DNA of 55,169 nt from Isotricha intestinalis (taxonomy: Eukaryota > Ciliophora > Litostomatea > Vestibuliferida > Isotrichidae), in contig JAJJLU010003551.1 in NCBI GenBank assembly GCA_023807065.1, positions 1 to 55,169 of the forward strand. The letters run 5' to 3'. Shown here in pieces: positions 19,201 through 29,158 of the stretch (position 1 is the first letter of the stretch; every line of letters starts with the position of its first letter). The notes beneath the pieces were generated by a model that did no database searches, was not told where the DNA came from, and saw only the letters and a program-made list of their open reading frames with translations. The position numbers and the translations under genes were made by a program.

Positions 19201-22151
19201 CGATTACAGAAGATTTTCATAAAGTTTCAAATGAACAAATGAAATTTGTTTCTGTTGGTTATAATCATTGTGTTTCAATAGATTCAACATATTCTCCTTA
19301 TTCATGGGGAAGTAATTTATATTATAAATGTGGTTATGAAAATATTATTAGTGATGAAATTGGATTTACTCCAAAACCAAAAAGAATTGAAAGTTTTTAT
19401 GAGCAATTTCAAAGAAATAAAGAAGACGAAGAAAAAGAAGATAAATTAAAAAATGATATTAAAAATAAGAAATTTATGAATATTGATGATTTATATGAAA
19501 TTAATACTGATAGTAATTTAAAAAATGATAATTTAAAAAGTAGGAAATATAATGTTTCTGAAAATAATACTGACCAAGAAACTGATAATAAAACTTCTAG
19601 TGATAATAAAAGAGAAGGAAGAGATGAAACTCAAATAAAATTATTGGATGAATCTGATGAAAATAAAAATATTGGTTTAATGGTAAAAGATGTTAAAATA
19701 AATGAAGAATTTTTTGATACAATGAGAACTTTTTTTAAAACAATGAGAATGATAGAAAATAAAAAAATTAAACTATATATTGATACTCAAGATAAAATTA
19801 TATCAATGATAAATTTTAGTAAAGCTCCAACAAGAAGAAAATATACAAGTAATATTCCATTAATTTTATCCCATAATTTTCAACATTATGAAACTTTTAT
19901 GAGTTTAATATATAATCATCCTTGTTATTTAGAAAAAGTTTATATTAAATCAGAAAATATAAAATTATTTATGAAAATACTTGATATTATATATGGTAAA
20001 AATGAAATTTTTTTATATAATCAAAGAACTATAATTAATCTTTTAGGTTTATGGAATTCAATTTTTATTTCTTTTGATTTTGGAAAAGATAGTGATTGTG
20101 AAGATTCTATTTTATATTATTTATATGAAAAAATATATTTTAATCATTTTCAAAATATAATAATTTTAAATGAAATTATTGCAATAGTTATTCTTTATAT
20201 TATAAGTGAAATTTTAGAAAAAGGAGGTAAATATATTGAATTAAATAATGATGCTATTGAAAAAATAAATGAAAATTTTAGAAATAAACAAAGTGATGAT
20301 AAAAGAAATATATTGAAAAAAGCTGAAGAAATAATAAAAGAATATTTAGAAAATAAATTTAAAGATTTTAATGATAATGTAACAGGATATAGTTATGGAG
20401 TATATTTAATATTAAGTAAATTAGCAAAGAGATTTAAAAATGAATTAAAAACAATAGAAGAATTTACAGAAGGTCAAAAAAAGAAAAAAGAATCAATGAA
20501 TAAAATATTAAATTACTTTATTTTTAAACCATGTTCAAAGATATTAAAGATAATATTAGATTCCAATGAATCAAATTTACCAAAAGAAAAAGATTTATTA
20601 GTAGAATCAATAGAAAGAGTATTAATCAAATTAAAAGACAATGTTTATTTTTATAAATTATATAATGTATATTATTCCCGAGAAAAAATGAAAGAAAATT
20701 CAGATATAGAAAAAGAAAGAAATATATTTTTAGATTTAGTCTCTCCAACAAGTGAAATAATACAAGAAATAGCAGAATTTTTTAATGAATTATGTAATTC
20801 AAAAGAAGAAATAAAAAATAGATTTAATTTCTTATCAAATTATCATTATGATTTTACATTAAATGCAGTGAAAGAAATAACAAAGAAAATATCAGAAAAT
20901 GGAAATGAATTAATGACAATTCCACTTTCAATTCAAGATTTAATAACATTACAAGAAACATTTCATCAAATAATTTCAGATTTAGAAATAAAAGATCCAT
21001 TAAGAATAATATTAACCGATATGAATGATTTTGCATTAGATCAATTAGATTCAACAAGTGTAATAAATAATTTAGCAATAAATTTAACATTTTATCCAAA
21101 TGATTTTTACTTCTCTGAAAATAATGTGTGTGATATGGTAAAATGTAAAAAATGTCATTTACCTGTTCCTGATATTTTCGTAAGTCAAGAAGAAAAAAAT
21201 GAATGTATTAATGGTCCAAATTGGATTTGTCCTAAATGCAAAAGAGAAAATGAAGGTTATTTAATTAATTGTAAATGTAATAGTAATAGAATTAAAGGAA
21301 AAAAACAAATTAGAAGTGATTCTCTTTTTTTTAAAAGATATTATATTAATAAAAATGATGAATTAACACTTAGTTTAGAAGATGCTCTTTATTTTTTACC
21401 TCCTTTATATAAAAGTAATGATCTTATGACTGAAATTAATAATACTAAAAAAAAAATGGAAAGTAATCAAAAAGAAAAAGGAAATGAAAAAGAAAAAATT
21501 TTAGAAAAATTAAAAAATATACTAAATAAAATAAAAGAAAATAAAAATTTAAAAAATGAAAAAGAATTAATTGATGAAGCTAAAAAAAATATAGATATAA
21601 ATATAATAGCTAGACAAAAGCATATATTATATTTAAATAAAATAAATGAAATAATACAAACAACAAATCAATTAATAGAATCTTCAAAAGCATATTATAC
21701 AATATTAGAAAAAAAAATTCAATCTTTACAAACAAATATTTCAAGAGGTTATGTAACTCAATATTTTAATACATTTAATATTCCAAGAGATTTAGGTCAA
21801 TCAAAAAAAAACACAAAAATATTTTTAGCTAAAGAATTGATTGATGAAAAAGTCATTCAAGAAATTTTATATGATAAAAAAGAACAACCTAAATTAGTTC
21901 AAAAAACTTATATTGAATTTCAAAAACAAAAAAATGGTTATAATATGATTATTTCTTATAAAGAAATATTTAAGAAATATGTTGTTTGTGGTACTTCTAA
22001 ACATAATTTTAAATTAAAGGAAGAATTAATTTCTAATCAAACTATTTATAATTTAAGAAGAATTGCTAGACATAATCCTGTTATTGAATTTGGAGATATT
22101 AGTTTTAATGCTTTTTATCTTGTTTTATTAATTAATAGATTAGGGGATTAA
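16257..22151 (+). CDS. Giant RCC1-repeat protein with RasGAP-like region and Cys cluster, 1964 aa
   Basis: Residues 1-1070 contain many RCC1 propeller repeats (GHGDENSVEKPKRIE, YTWGSGYGGKLGHSNEVDSY, AFGNNMYGKLGVGD), enough for two seven-bladed propellers, with a helical insert at about 80-285. A disordered linker spans 1070-1140. Residues about 1240-1560 are helical and resemble the RasGAP fold of IQGAP proteins: VTGYSYGVYLILSKLAKRF followed by KILNYFIFKPCSKIL align with the PYGMRYVAK and LLYYRFLNPA blocks. No arginine finger is obvious. At about 1628-1675 there is a CxxC...CxxC cluster that likely binds zinc. The C-terminal 200 residues hold a coiled coil and a conserved-looking tail. It is probably a small-GTPase or ubiquitin-pathway scaffold; the RasGAP call is tentative. 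Confidence 0.85.
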   Translation: MSHIGCNSKNSFAIDKDQNLYTWGSCETSLLGYISDSDVIVPKKISVKNGYDEYSVNEINVGQFHVAIIADRKDKTKKNFDELKKSLDFAHQYFSNVTKWFYENIKSVTSYELFISFLIRFEKKKNKNNEIDYNEFEKLFLNPFYAYLKLKGRDFYHMEEAYSESIKNALEINDANIKESNLKKIEEKKYTSQKLRDIYDFAFEMYKNFSENPTDFQLFAKLVFQFKPLITKEDLMELFTYLDDNPEEIEQEILNGIMEVLQVNENKKNEEEQELKIESNILIDCIIGVQTGLNNIFTWGIQTEGRLGYEKVDEIKNQNSSNNNNNENSEEEIKYQQIPKLVHFPDLTKITQVACGFYHSLALSEDKRVYSWGSSKYGCLGKYLSKNQPTPNLIEKDIEGKNFEKIIQVAAGMYLSMALNEDGTVFSWGLGNNGRLGHGDENSVEKPKRIEYFNNNSIKIKQISCGDLHCACISTSKELYTFGNGNYGKLGHCNFDHVLTPSKVGFFSMQKVENVACGSYNTVAVTTDAKVYAWGKNSHGMLGVPHQQEQNILVPSEVQYQKDNPDLVVSEIAIGSMHQLLLCTNGTLFSCGNSVNGILGIEDVFDKVTSPKMIINDKPFYMTTHTDIMLDNSIFKDYTPYFSLETKDIKNNSISTAIVFTSGSNYNSAFITNDGELYMCGEPSLIPKENIESTEQGIITTNSDMYDLNKKTFIQKVSFFREKVNYISLGKKHVICIADFKAYSWGYNIDGMCGITGKGLNEYISTPTLIDGIKTLVKMSCLSDDHSLVLTQTGEIYAFGNNMYGKLGVGDLNRYFTIGVQPREVEPMLVKNVSYAQYISCSNTHCACIMKYNQNLQDSYSIYTWGSGYGGKLGHSNEVDSYEPKIVEDLDKQKNDDGKKLYFIKVECGEDFTLALDEKGKLWIWGNVQCIPDIKTGKIEVPYQIIKNKIFKFISVKGKYACAITIKGEVFAWGEIIKDNQTITEDFHKVSNEQMKFVSVGYNHCVSIDSTYSPYSWGSNLYYKCGYENIISDEIGFTPKPKRIESFYEQFQRNKEDEEKEDKLKNDIKNKKFMNIDDLYEINTDSNLKNDNLKSRKYNVSENNTDQETDNKTSSDNKREGRDETQIKLLDESDENKNIGLMVKDVKINEEFFDTMRTFFKTMRMIENKKIKLYIDTQDKIISMINFSKAPTRRKYTSNIPLILSHNFQHYETFMSLIYNHPCYLEKVYIKSENIKLFMKILDIIYGKNEIFLYNQRTIINLLGLWNSIFISFDFGKDSDCEDSILYYLYEKIYFNHFQNIIILNEIIAIVILYIISEILEKGGKYIELNNDAIEKINENFRNKQSDDKRNILKKAEEIIKEYLENKFKDFNDNVTGYSYGVYLILSKLAKRFKNELKTIEEFTEGQKKKKESMNKILNYFIFKPCSKILKIILDSNESNLPKEKDLLVESIERVLIKLKDNVYFYKLYNVYYSREKMKENSDIEKERNIFLDLVSPTSEIIQEIAEFFNELCNSKEEIKNRFNFLSNYHYDFTLNAVKEITKKISENGNELMTIPLSIQDLITLQETFHQIISDLEIKDPLRIILTDMNDFALDQLDSTSVINNLAINLTFYPNDFYFSENNVCDMVKCKKCHLPVPDIFVSQEEKNECINGPNWICPKCKRENEGYLINCKCNSNRIKGKKQIRSDSLFFKRYYINKNDELTLSLEDALYFLPPLYKSNDLMTEINNTKKKMESNQKEKGNEKEKILEKLKNILNKIKENKNLKNEKELIDEAKKNIDINIIARQKHILYLNKINEIIQTTNQLIESSKAYYTILEKKIQSLQTNISRGYVTQYFNTFNIPRDLGQSKKNTKIFLAKELIDEKVIQEILYDKKEQPKLVQKTYIEFQKQKNGYNMIISYKEIFKKYVVCGTSKHNFKLKEELISNQTIYNLRRIARHNPVIEFGDISFNAFYLVLLINRLGD

Positions 22152-22301
22152 TTTATTTTTTTTTTTTGAATGTTAAAAATATTTTTTTTCATTTTAAATA
22201 TTTTCATTTACATTAAAAAAATTATTAAAAATAAATAAAAAAATTAATTTTCAAAAAATTTTTTTGAATTAACTTTTATTTAAATTTATCCATTGAAAAA
22301 A

Positions 22302-25300
22302 TTAAGCATTTTCTTCATTATTATTATTATTTCCTTCTTCATTATCATTATTATTATTTTCTTCATTATTATTATTTTCATTATTTTTATCTTCACCATC
22401 ATTATCATGAATTTCAGTATTATCAGCCAAAGGAGAATCATTATTTTCAACATTAAAATTTTCATTTTTTCCATCAATAATATCTTTCATATCATTAATA
22501 ATAGGACTACTATCTTTTTGAAAAGGAATAGCATCATCATTTTTTTCTTCATCACTTTTTTCTTCTTCTTCATTATTTTTATGAAAAGTAGCTTCTAATA
22601 AAAAATTACTTAAAGCTTCAACTGGATCATCAGGCATTGTTTCACATATTTTTAATATTCCTTTTGATAATATTGGAATTACATTATCTGATAAATATCT
22701 TCTTAATACTTCACTTTTCTTTTCTAATAATTTTATTTCATTTTCTTTTTCAATTTCTAAATCTGTTTTTTTCATTTCTTCCAATTTTGAATCTATTTTC
22801 TCTTTTTCGTTTTGATCTTTTAATTGTTCTGAAATAAAAGATAATTCTTCTTGTAAATTTTCATTTTCATCATCATTAAATAATAATTCTTTTACTTTTC
22901 TATTCATTTTTTCTTCTTCTTCTCTTGCTCTTTTTCTAGCATCAAAATGTTTTTTTCCAATCACTTCTTCTTCTTCTTTTTCTTCTTCTTTTTTCTCTTC
23001 TTCTTTCTTTTCTTCTTCTTTCTTTTTTTCTTCTTTTTTCTCTTCTTCTTTTTTACCTTTTTTTCCTTTTAAAGCTTCTTCTTCTTCTTTTTTTTTTCTT
23101 TCTTCTTCTTCTTCTTCTTTTCTTTTTCTTTCTTCTTCTGCTCTTCTTTCTTTTTCTTCTTTAATATAATCATATTTAAATTTATCATAATTTAAAGCAT
23201 CATTAACTTTATTAATTTTCTTATCATTATTTTCTTTAATAAATTCTTGGCATTCAGTAATAATATCTAAAATATCTTTTTTAGCATCAATATTAAGAAC
23301 TTTTAACTTATCATTTTCTTTAAAATAATTTTCTAAAGGAACATAATTTTCATTAGTAGAATCATCTTTAATTTTTCCAAATCTTCTATTTGCTCTATCT
23401 AAAATTTCATTAGCTAAAGGATCTTTAGGATCTTTAGGAAAATCTTCACTTTCTTTTAATCTATTAATTAAAAATGTTTCATCTACTTCACATAAATTAA
23501 TAATGGAATTAGGAGTATATTCATTATTTTCATCATAATCAAGTAAATCTTTTAAATCATTATAATTTTTAGGATAACCTTCAATAATATAACCATAAAT
23601 TTGAGTCTCATTTTCTTGTAATCTTTTCTTTAAAACTTTATTCATTAATTCTCCTGGTAATCTCATATACATTTCAGGTGAAAAAGGAGGATCTGTTTTT
23701 TTTTTATTTGGTCTTTTATTATAATTTTCCTCTGCTTCTGCTAATCCATTTTCTAAATCATTATATGTTTTTTGTATTTCTTTTATTAAATCATTTTCTA
23801 TACTATTTCTTCTATTTGTTTCTAAATCTATTTCAGGCTCATATTCATCTTCATTTATTAAATATTTTGAATAATTTGCTATATCTTTTACATTTATTAC
23901 TGGCAAATAAAATATTTTACCTAATATTTTTGCAATTGTTGTCTTACCGGAATATGGTAATCCAAATATATATATTTTATTTGATGTTAAATTTCGATAT
24001 TTTATAAATTCTCTTTTGATTGTTTTTAAATTTGATAATATTCCATATGGACATTGCCATTTAAATAAAGGAGCATTATTTATATTTTCTTCTTCTTCTT
24101 CTTCTTCCTCATTTTCATTATTATTTGATACTTTTTTACCTAAAATAAATGGAGATGGAAGTAATTTCACATTAAAATTTAATATATCTAATGGAAAATT
24201 TATTGATATTTCTATTGGAGTTTGTACTTCTTTCTTTTCTTCTTCTTTCTTTTCTTCTTCTTCATTTTCTTCTTCATTTTTTTCTTCATCTTTTTTTTCT
24301 TCTTCTTTTTCTTCTTCTTTCTTTTCTTCTTTCTTTTCTTCTTTCTTTTCATCTTTATTTTCTTCTTCATTTTCTAAATAATTTTCAACTTTAATTTCTT
24401 CTTTTTTTTCAATCATATATTTTTTATCCCCAACACATTTATAAATAGATTTAATAACATTTTTTAATGTTCGATTTTTGGTTTGATCAAAAGCTAAAAT
24501 GTAATGAGATTTAGGTTTTTTATCAATAATTTTTTTAATTATACTGACAATATCTCTCATATGTATAGTAGGGAGAAAATTATCAGAAACATTAAAAACA
24601 AAATCTTTAATAGGGATATTTAAAATAGCTTTTTTAAATATTTCATAAAAAAAAGGTTCTCCATATCCATAAATAAAACCAGGACAAATTACATAAGAAA
24701 ATAATTTATCTTTATTATTTAAAGATAAAGCTAAATTTTCTATAAATTTAAATTTAATATATTTTTGAATTGGAATTCTTTTCATATAATCTTGATCTGT
24801 ATAATATAAAATTTTAGGTTTATCATCTTCTTCTTTTTTTTCTTCTTCTTCTTTTTCTTCTTCTTCTTTTTCTTCTTCTTCATTTTTTTCTTCCTCTTTT
24901 TTCTCTTCTTCTTTTTTTTCTTCTTTCTTATCATCTTTTTTTTTTCCTTTAGCAGCAGCTTCAGCTTCTAATCTTTCTTTTTCTTCTCTTTCTAATCTTT
25001 CTTTTTCTTCTTGTTCTTTTTTTTTTCTTTCTAAAATTTTCTTTTCTCTTTCTTCATCTTCATCAATAGGAATATTATAAATTTCACCAGTATCATCTTC
25101 TGAATTTTTATATTTAACAGGAGTTTTTCCCCATGTCATAATATTACTAATAATAATAAGAATTTTCCTTGTTTCAATATTTATTTTTTTTAATCCTCTA
25201 ATAATATATTCTAATTCATTTATATCGCCATCATTTAAATTATAAATAATAATATCATTTTTAAATATTTCACTTTGATAAGAAGGATTAAAATCAAATT

Positions 25301-25493
25301 TTATTATTTTTGGCTTGAAATATAATGGCATTCTTTCATCTAATTCATCTTCATATGAATTTGTTGTACCCATAAATTCTACTTTTGTTTTTGATTCTGG
25401 TAAATGATCTGTTCTAAATGTTTCTATTATAAAATTTGAGAACCATCGGTCTAAATTATTCAAAAATATCCTTTGAATTCTCTTTGTTGACAT
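22302..25493 (-). CDS. AK7: Adenylate kinase 7-like ciliary protein (Rossmann + adenylate kinase + Dpy-30), 1063 aa
   Basis: The full AK7 domain order is present. The N-terminal NAD(P)-type Rossmann region (about 1-350) includes ILIIISNIMTWGK, YVICPGFIYGYGE and LPTIHMRDIVSII. An adenylate-kinase domain (about 505-740) has the P-loop GLPYSGKTT (K517) and the lid-side motif GYIIEGYPKNYNDL. The C-terminal Dpy-30 motif is at about 930-965 (RRYLSDNVIPILSKGILKIC ... DDPVEALSNFL). Adenylate kinases interconvert ATP, ADP and AMP; AK7 works in motile cilia, where its loss in mammals impairs cilia and sperm tails. Three Lys/Glu-rich inserts (about 145-221, 364-424, 778-848) make it much longer than the roughly 720-aa animal protein. 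It diverges from DDB1 with 104 bp between starts. Confidence 0.95.
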   Translation of the reverse strand: MSTKRIQRIFLNNLDRWFSNFIIETFRTDHLPESKTKVEFMGTTNSYEDELDERMPLYFKPKIIKFDFNPSYQSEIFKNDIIIYNLNDGDINELEYIIRGLKKINIETRKILIIISNIMTWGKTPVKYKNSEDDTGEIYNIPIDEDEEREKKILERKKKEQEEKERLEREEKERLEAEAAAKGKKKDDKKEEKKEEEKKEEEKNEEEEKEEEEKEEEEKKEEDDKPKILYYTDQDYMKRIPIQKYIKFKFIENLALSLNNKDKLFSYVICPGFIYGYGEPFFYEIFKKAILNIPIKDFVFNVSDNFLPTIHMRDIVSIIKKIIDKKPKSHYILAFDQTKNRTLKNVIKSIYKCVGDKKYMIEKKEEIKVENYLENEEENKDEKKEEKKEEKKEEEKEEEKKDEEKNEEENEEEEKKEEEKKEVQTPIEISINFPLDILNFNVKLLPSPFILGKKVSNNNENEEEEEEEENINNAPLFKWQCPYGILSNLKTIKREFIKYRNLTSNKIYIFGLPYSGKTTIAKILGKIFYLPVINVKDIANYSKYLINEDEYEPEIDLETNRRNSIENDLIKEIQKTYNDLENGLAEAEENYNKRPNKKKTDPPFSPEMYMRLPGELMNKVLKKRLQENETQIYGYIIEGYPKNYNDLKDLLDYDENNEYTPNSIINLCEVDETFLINRLKESEDFPKDPKDPLANEILDRANRRFGKIKDDSTNENYVPLENYFKENDKLKVLNIDAKKDILDIITECQEFIKENNDKKINKVNDALNYDKFKYDYIKEEKERRAEEERKRKEEEEEERKKKEEEEALKGKKGKKEEEKKEEKKKEEEKKEEEKKEEEKEEEEVIGKKHFDARKRAREEEEKMNRKVKELLFNDDENENLQEELSFISEQLKDQNEKEKIDSKLEEMKKTDLEIEKENEIKLLEKKSEVLRRYLSDNVIPILSKGILKICETMPDDPVEALSNFLLEATFHKNNEEEEKSDEEKNDDAIPFQKDSSPIINDMKDIIDGKNENFNVENNDSPLADNTEIHDNDGEDKNNENNNNEENNNNDNEEGNNNNNEENA

Positions 25494-25597
25494 TTTTTTT
25501 ATTTTATTTTTTTCAGAAGTTATTTGTTTATTTATTAATTTTACATATCAATTATTTTTATTATTTTTTTTTAATTTAAATATATATTAAAATATAA

Positions 25598-28500
25598 ATG
25601 TTTAATTATATTGGGATTCTTCATAAGTCAACAGCAATTAATCATGTTATTAGTTGTAATTTCTTACCAAATACTTTTTTGAATTTAATTTTATCTAAAA
25701 ACAATATTATTGAAATTTATAATTTAACAAGTAATGGATTACAAACAACTCCTTATTTAAATATCTTTGGAAATATAATTATCTTAGAAAATATTCCTTC
25801 AAATAAAATTCCAAAAGATAATCTTTTTATTTTAACTGAAGATTTAGATTTTGCAATAATGTCATCTTCAAAAGAAGGAAAAATAGAAAATTTAGTGAAA
25901 GGGACAATAAAAGAAGATATAGGAAAAAAACAAGATAAAGTATTATATTCATTAAATAATGATAAAAATTATATAATAATAAGTGCATATAAAAATGTAT
26001 TTAATGTTATATGTGTTAATGTACAAAAAAGAGAACAAAATAAAGATTTTATATTAAGATATGATTATGAAAATATTTTATTTATGCAACCATTTAATTT
26101 AAATAATTTCATAAAACAATCGAATGATACAATTAATTTTGCAATTATAAAAACATCATTAATATTAAATAATTCAAATAATGATGAAAATCAAATAAAT
26201 AATAATGCATTAACTCAAACCATAGAATTTCAATCTCTTGAAATAAATATTCAAACATGTACTTTATCTTCTCCAAAAATAGAAGACAATAAAAAGAATT
26301 TACCATTAAATGTAACAATATATAAAGGTTCAAATGAAAAAACAATAAACACACATGATAAAGAAGTAAATATGTTACAAACAATAGATTTAATATCAAA
26401 TCCAACAGTAAATCTAATGATAACTCATCCTAGTGGAATAGTAATATTATTTTTTTCAAATTATTTATCTTTATATCAATATAATAATAAAAGTAAGAAA
26501 TTAGAAAAGCAAAATTTTACATGTTCATATTCGGATAGAAAATTTGTAGCATTTACAAAAATAGAAGAATCAACATATAGATATTTAGTAATAGATATGT
26601 TTGGAAATTTATTTTTATTAGCATTAAAAAATCCATGGAATGATTCCAATATAAAAATGAATAATGAAGTAATATTTCAATTTATTGGAGAAGTAAATTA
26701 TTGTTCAAATTTATGTTATTTAGATAATGGATATATATTTATAGGAAGTAATTTATCAAATAGTCAATTAATAAAAATTGAAGAAAAAATACCTAATTTA
26801 AAGGTGATTGTTGAATTTGAATCTTTAGCTCCAATAAATGATTTTGTTGTTGTTAATAATAGTAATGAAGAAAATGCTATTGAAATTTTATCTATTAGTG
26901 GAACTGATAAAAATTGTTCTATTAAAACTATTAGTAAAGGAACTTCTATTTTATTTAATGGAGAAATTAAAATTAAAGGAATTAAATCTGCTTTTAAAAT
27001 TGAATATAAAGATAGAAATACAATGGATATTGATTCTGGAAAAAAAAGAAATAAAATTGTTACTTTAATTATTTCTACTATTTTAAAAAGTATTTGTATT
27101 GATATTAATAATGATTATGAATTTTATATTAATAAAAATATTAAATTTGAAGAAGGAGAATTAATTGTTTTTGCTTGTAATAATAATTCAATTAATATTT
27201 TAATTACAAATAGGAATATTTATATTTATGATGAATTCCTTAATTTAAGAAGTAAAAAAAATTTTAATGATAATGAAAAACCTTTATTAGTTAAATATCA
27301 TAGAAAATCAAATTCAATTTATATTTATAATTCAAATAATGATTTATTAAAATATAATATTGAAAATGATTCAATTAATGAAGTTAAAACTATTTTAAAA
27401 AATGTTTATATTTCTGCTTTTGATGTTAGTTCTCATTTTTTAATTTATGGTTTATGGGAAAGTAATAATATATTTATTTATTCTTTTATTTCAAATTCTA
27501 ATGAAGATAATAATCAAATTTTATGTTCTATTGATGAAAATGTTGAATATATTCAAATTTCTTCTATTCAAATTTTAAAAAAAGATGGTGTTAAATTTTT
27601 CTTTATTTCTTTATCAAATGGTAAAATGCTTTATTATAAATTAAAACCTCAATTTAGAAATGTTCCAAATTATATTTTTACAAAAAATGATTTTATATTT
27701 AAAAGAAAATACAACATAACATCAGAATCTTTTTCAATAAAAAAAATAAAGAATAAACTTAATGGAGAAAATAATATTTTTTTAGATAGTCCAACACCAT
27801 CATTTATATATATAAACAAGGAAAATTTAGTAATATCAAATTTCAACATTAAAAATTGTAATAACATTTTTGATATATATAATTCATATTTATTTGTATT
27901 TAATGATTGTATTTCATTTGGAAGTCTTTCAAATACTCAAAGTCAAAATGTTCAAACCAAAAAATATGGTTATCAATTATATAATATATGTTTAATAACA
28001 TTTAATCAAAATAAAAATATGACTTTTATAGGAATGATATCAGAAGAAAAAGAAATGGGAATAACAAGAGGATTTTTTATTTTTTCAGATTTAAATTTAA
28101 AAGAAATATCAAGATATAGATTTGAATATGATTATGAAGTAGGAACATCATTTTGTGAAATAGATAATAATAAAGAATCAAATAATAAATTAATTGTGAT
28201 TGGAACAGGAATAATAGAAAATATAAGTTCAGAACCTATTTTAGGTCATTTATATCTTCTATTAATTGATGGAGAAAATAATTATAATATTAAAAAATTA
28301 TATGAAACTGAAACAAGAGGAGGAGTATATAAAGTAAATTATAAAAATAATATAATTTATTGTGCAATTGGAAATACACTTTATTTATATTCTCTAATAG
28401 AAAATATATCAAATAATTATTATGAATTTAAATCAATAAGAAAAATAAGTGAATTTACTTTAATAAATGATATATCATTTTTAAATGATGAATATTTAGT

Positions 28501-29158
28501 AATAAGTGATGTTTATCGTTCAATATCCATATATTCTTATAAACCAGAAAACGAAAAATTCAATGAAATATGTAGAGATTATTATCCAACTTGGATATAT
28601 GGAATAACTCAATGTTTAAATGACACTTTATATACAAGTGATATTGATGGCAATATAATTACATTAAAAAAATCTCTTCATCCAAAAAGTGATGAAGAAA
28701 AATATAAATTAGAAAGAAAAGCTTGTTTTAACTTTGGTGAAAGAATAAATAAAATGATATCTACTAAAATAAAAGCAAAAGATTTAAAAGAAATTTCAGT
28801 TTTTGAAAATAATGAAAATGATGAAGTTAATATTGTTTATTTTGGTACTTTAAATGGTTCAATTGGTGTTATCATTCAATTAAATAAAGAGACTTTTGAA
28901 TTTCTTGAAAAACTACAAGAAATTATTATTAGTAAAACTTATAATAATGGTGCTTTTGATTATAAAAAATGGAGAAGCTTTAAAGATGGTTTTATTTCTG
29001 AAGAAAGTTTTGGATTTGTTGAAGGAAATATATTAGAAGATTTTCTTAATTTTGATGATGATTATAGAAAAAAAATCCTTAAAGAATTAAATTATCCTTG
29101 GCAAAAAAATATTAATGATGTTATTAATATGATTGAAACTCTTGTTAAGTACCATTAA
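25598..29158 (+). CDS. DDB1: DDB1-like protein, CUL4 ubiquitin ligase adaptor, 1186 aa
   Basis: The N-terminus (NYIGILHKSTAINHVISCNF ... LILSKNNIIEIYNLTSNGL) follows the DDB1 opening pattern YNYVVTAQKPTAVNGCVTGxF...LLIAKNTRLEIY. The C-terminal block FGFVEGNILEDFLNF matches the conserved FGFIEGDLIESFLDI of the CPSF_A/DDB1 family. Between them lie beta-propeller repeats throughout; length is close to the usual 1140 aa. DDB1 links CUL4-RBX1 to substrate receptors for DNA repair, replication control and protein turnover. Its paralogues CPSF160 and SF3B3 are the alternatives, but the N-terminus and compact length favour DDB1. No large low-complexity insert is present, consistent with a tightly folded protein. 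Confidence 0.92.
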   Translation: MFNYIGILHKSTAINHVISCNFLPNTFLNLILSKNNIIEIYNLTSNGLQTTPYLNIFGNIIILENIPSNKIPKDNLFILTEDLDFAIMSSSKEGKIENLVKGTIKEDIGKKQDKVLYSLNNDKNYIIISAYKNVFNVICVNVQKREQNKDFILRYDYENILFMQPFNLNNFIKQSNDTINFAIIKTSLILNNSNNDENQINNNALTQTIEFQSLEINIQTCTLSSPKIEDNKKNLPLNVTIYKGSNEKTINTHDKEVNMLQTIDLISNPTVNLMITHPSGIVILFFSNYLSLYQYNNKSKKLEKQNFTCSYSDRKFVAFTKIEESTYRYLVIDMFGNLFLLALKNPWNDSNIKMNNEVIFQFIGEVNYCSNLCYLDNGYIFIGSNLSNSQLIKIEEKIPNLKVIVEFESLAPINDFVVVNNSNEENAIEILSISGTDKNCSIKTISKGTSILFNGEIKIKGIKSAFKIEYKDRNTMDIDSGKKRNKIVTLIISTILKSICIDINNDYEFYINKNIKFEEGELIVFACNNNSINILITNRNIYIYDEFLNLRSKKNFNDNEKPLLVKYHRKSNSIYIYNSNNDLLKYNIENDSINEVKTILKNVYISAFDVSSHFLIYGLWESNNIFIYSFISNSNEDNNQILCSIDENVEYIQISSIQILKKDGVKFFFISLSNGKMLYYKLKPQFRNVPNYIFTKNDFIFKRKYNITSESFSIKKIKNKLNGENNIFLDSPTPSFIYINKENLVISNFNIKNCNNIFDIYNSYLFVFNDCISFGSLSNTQSQNVQTKKYGYQLYNICLITFNQNKNMTFIGMISEEKEMGITRGFFIFSDLNLKEISRYRFEYDYEVGTSFCEIDNNKESNNKLIVIGTGIIENISSEPILGHLYLLLIDGENNYNIKKLYETETRGGVYKVNYKNNIIYCAIGNTLYLYSLIENISNNYYEFKSIRKISEFTLINDISFLNDEYLVISDVYRSISIYSYKPENEKFNEICRDYYPTWIYGITQCLNDTLYTSDIDGNIITLKKSLHPKSDEEKYKLERKACFNFGERINKMISTKIKAKDLKEISVFENNENDEVNIVYFGTLNGSIGVIIQLNKETFEFLEKLQEIIISKTYNNGAFDYKKWRSFKDGFISEESFGFVEGNILEDFLNFDDDYRKKILKELNYPWQKNINDVINMIETLVKYH

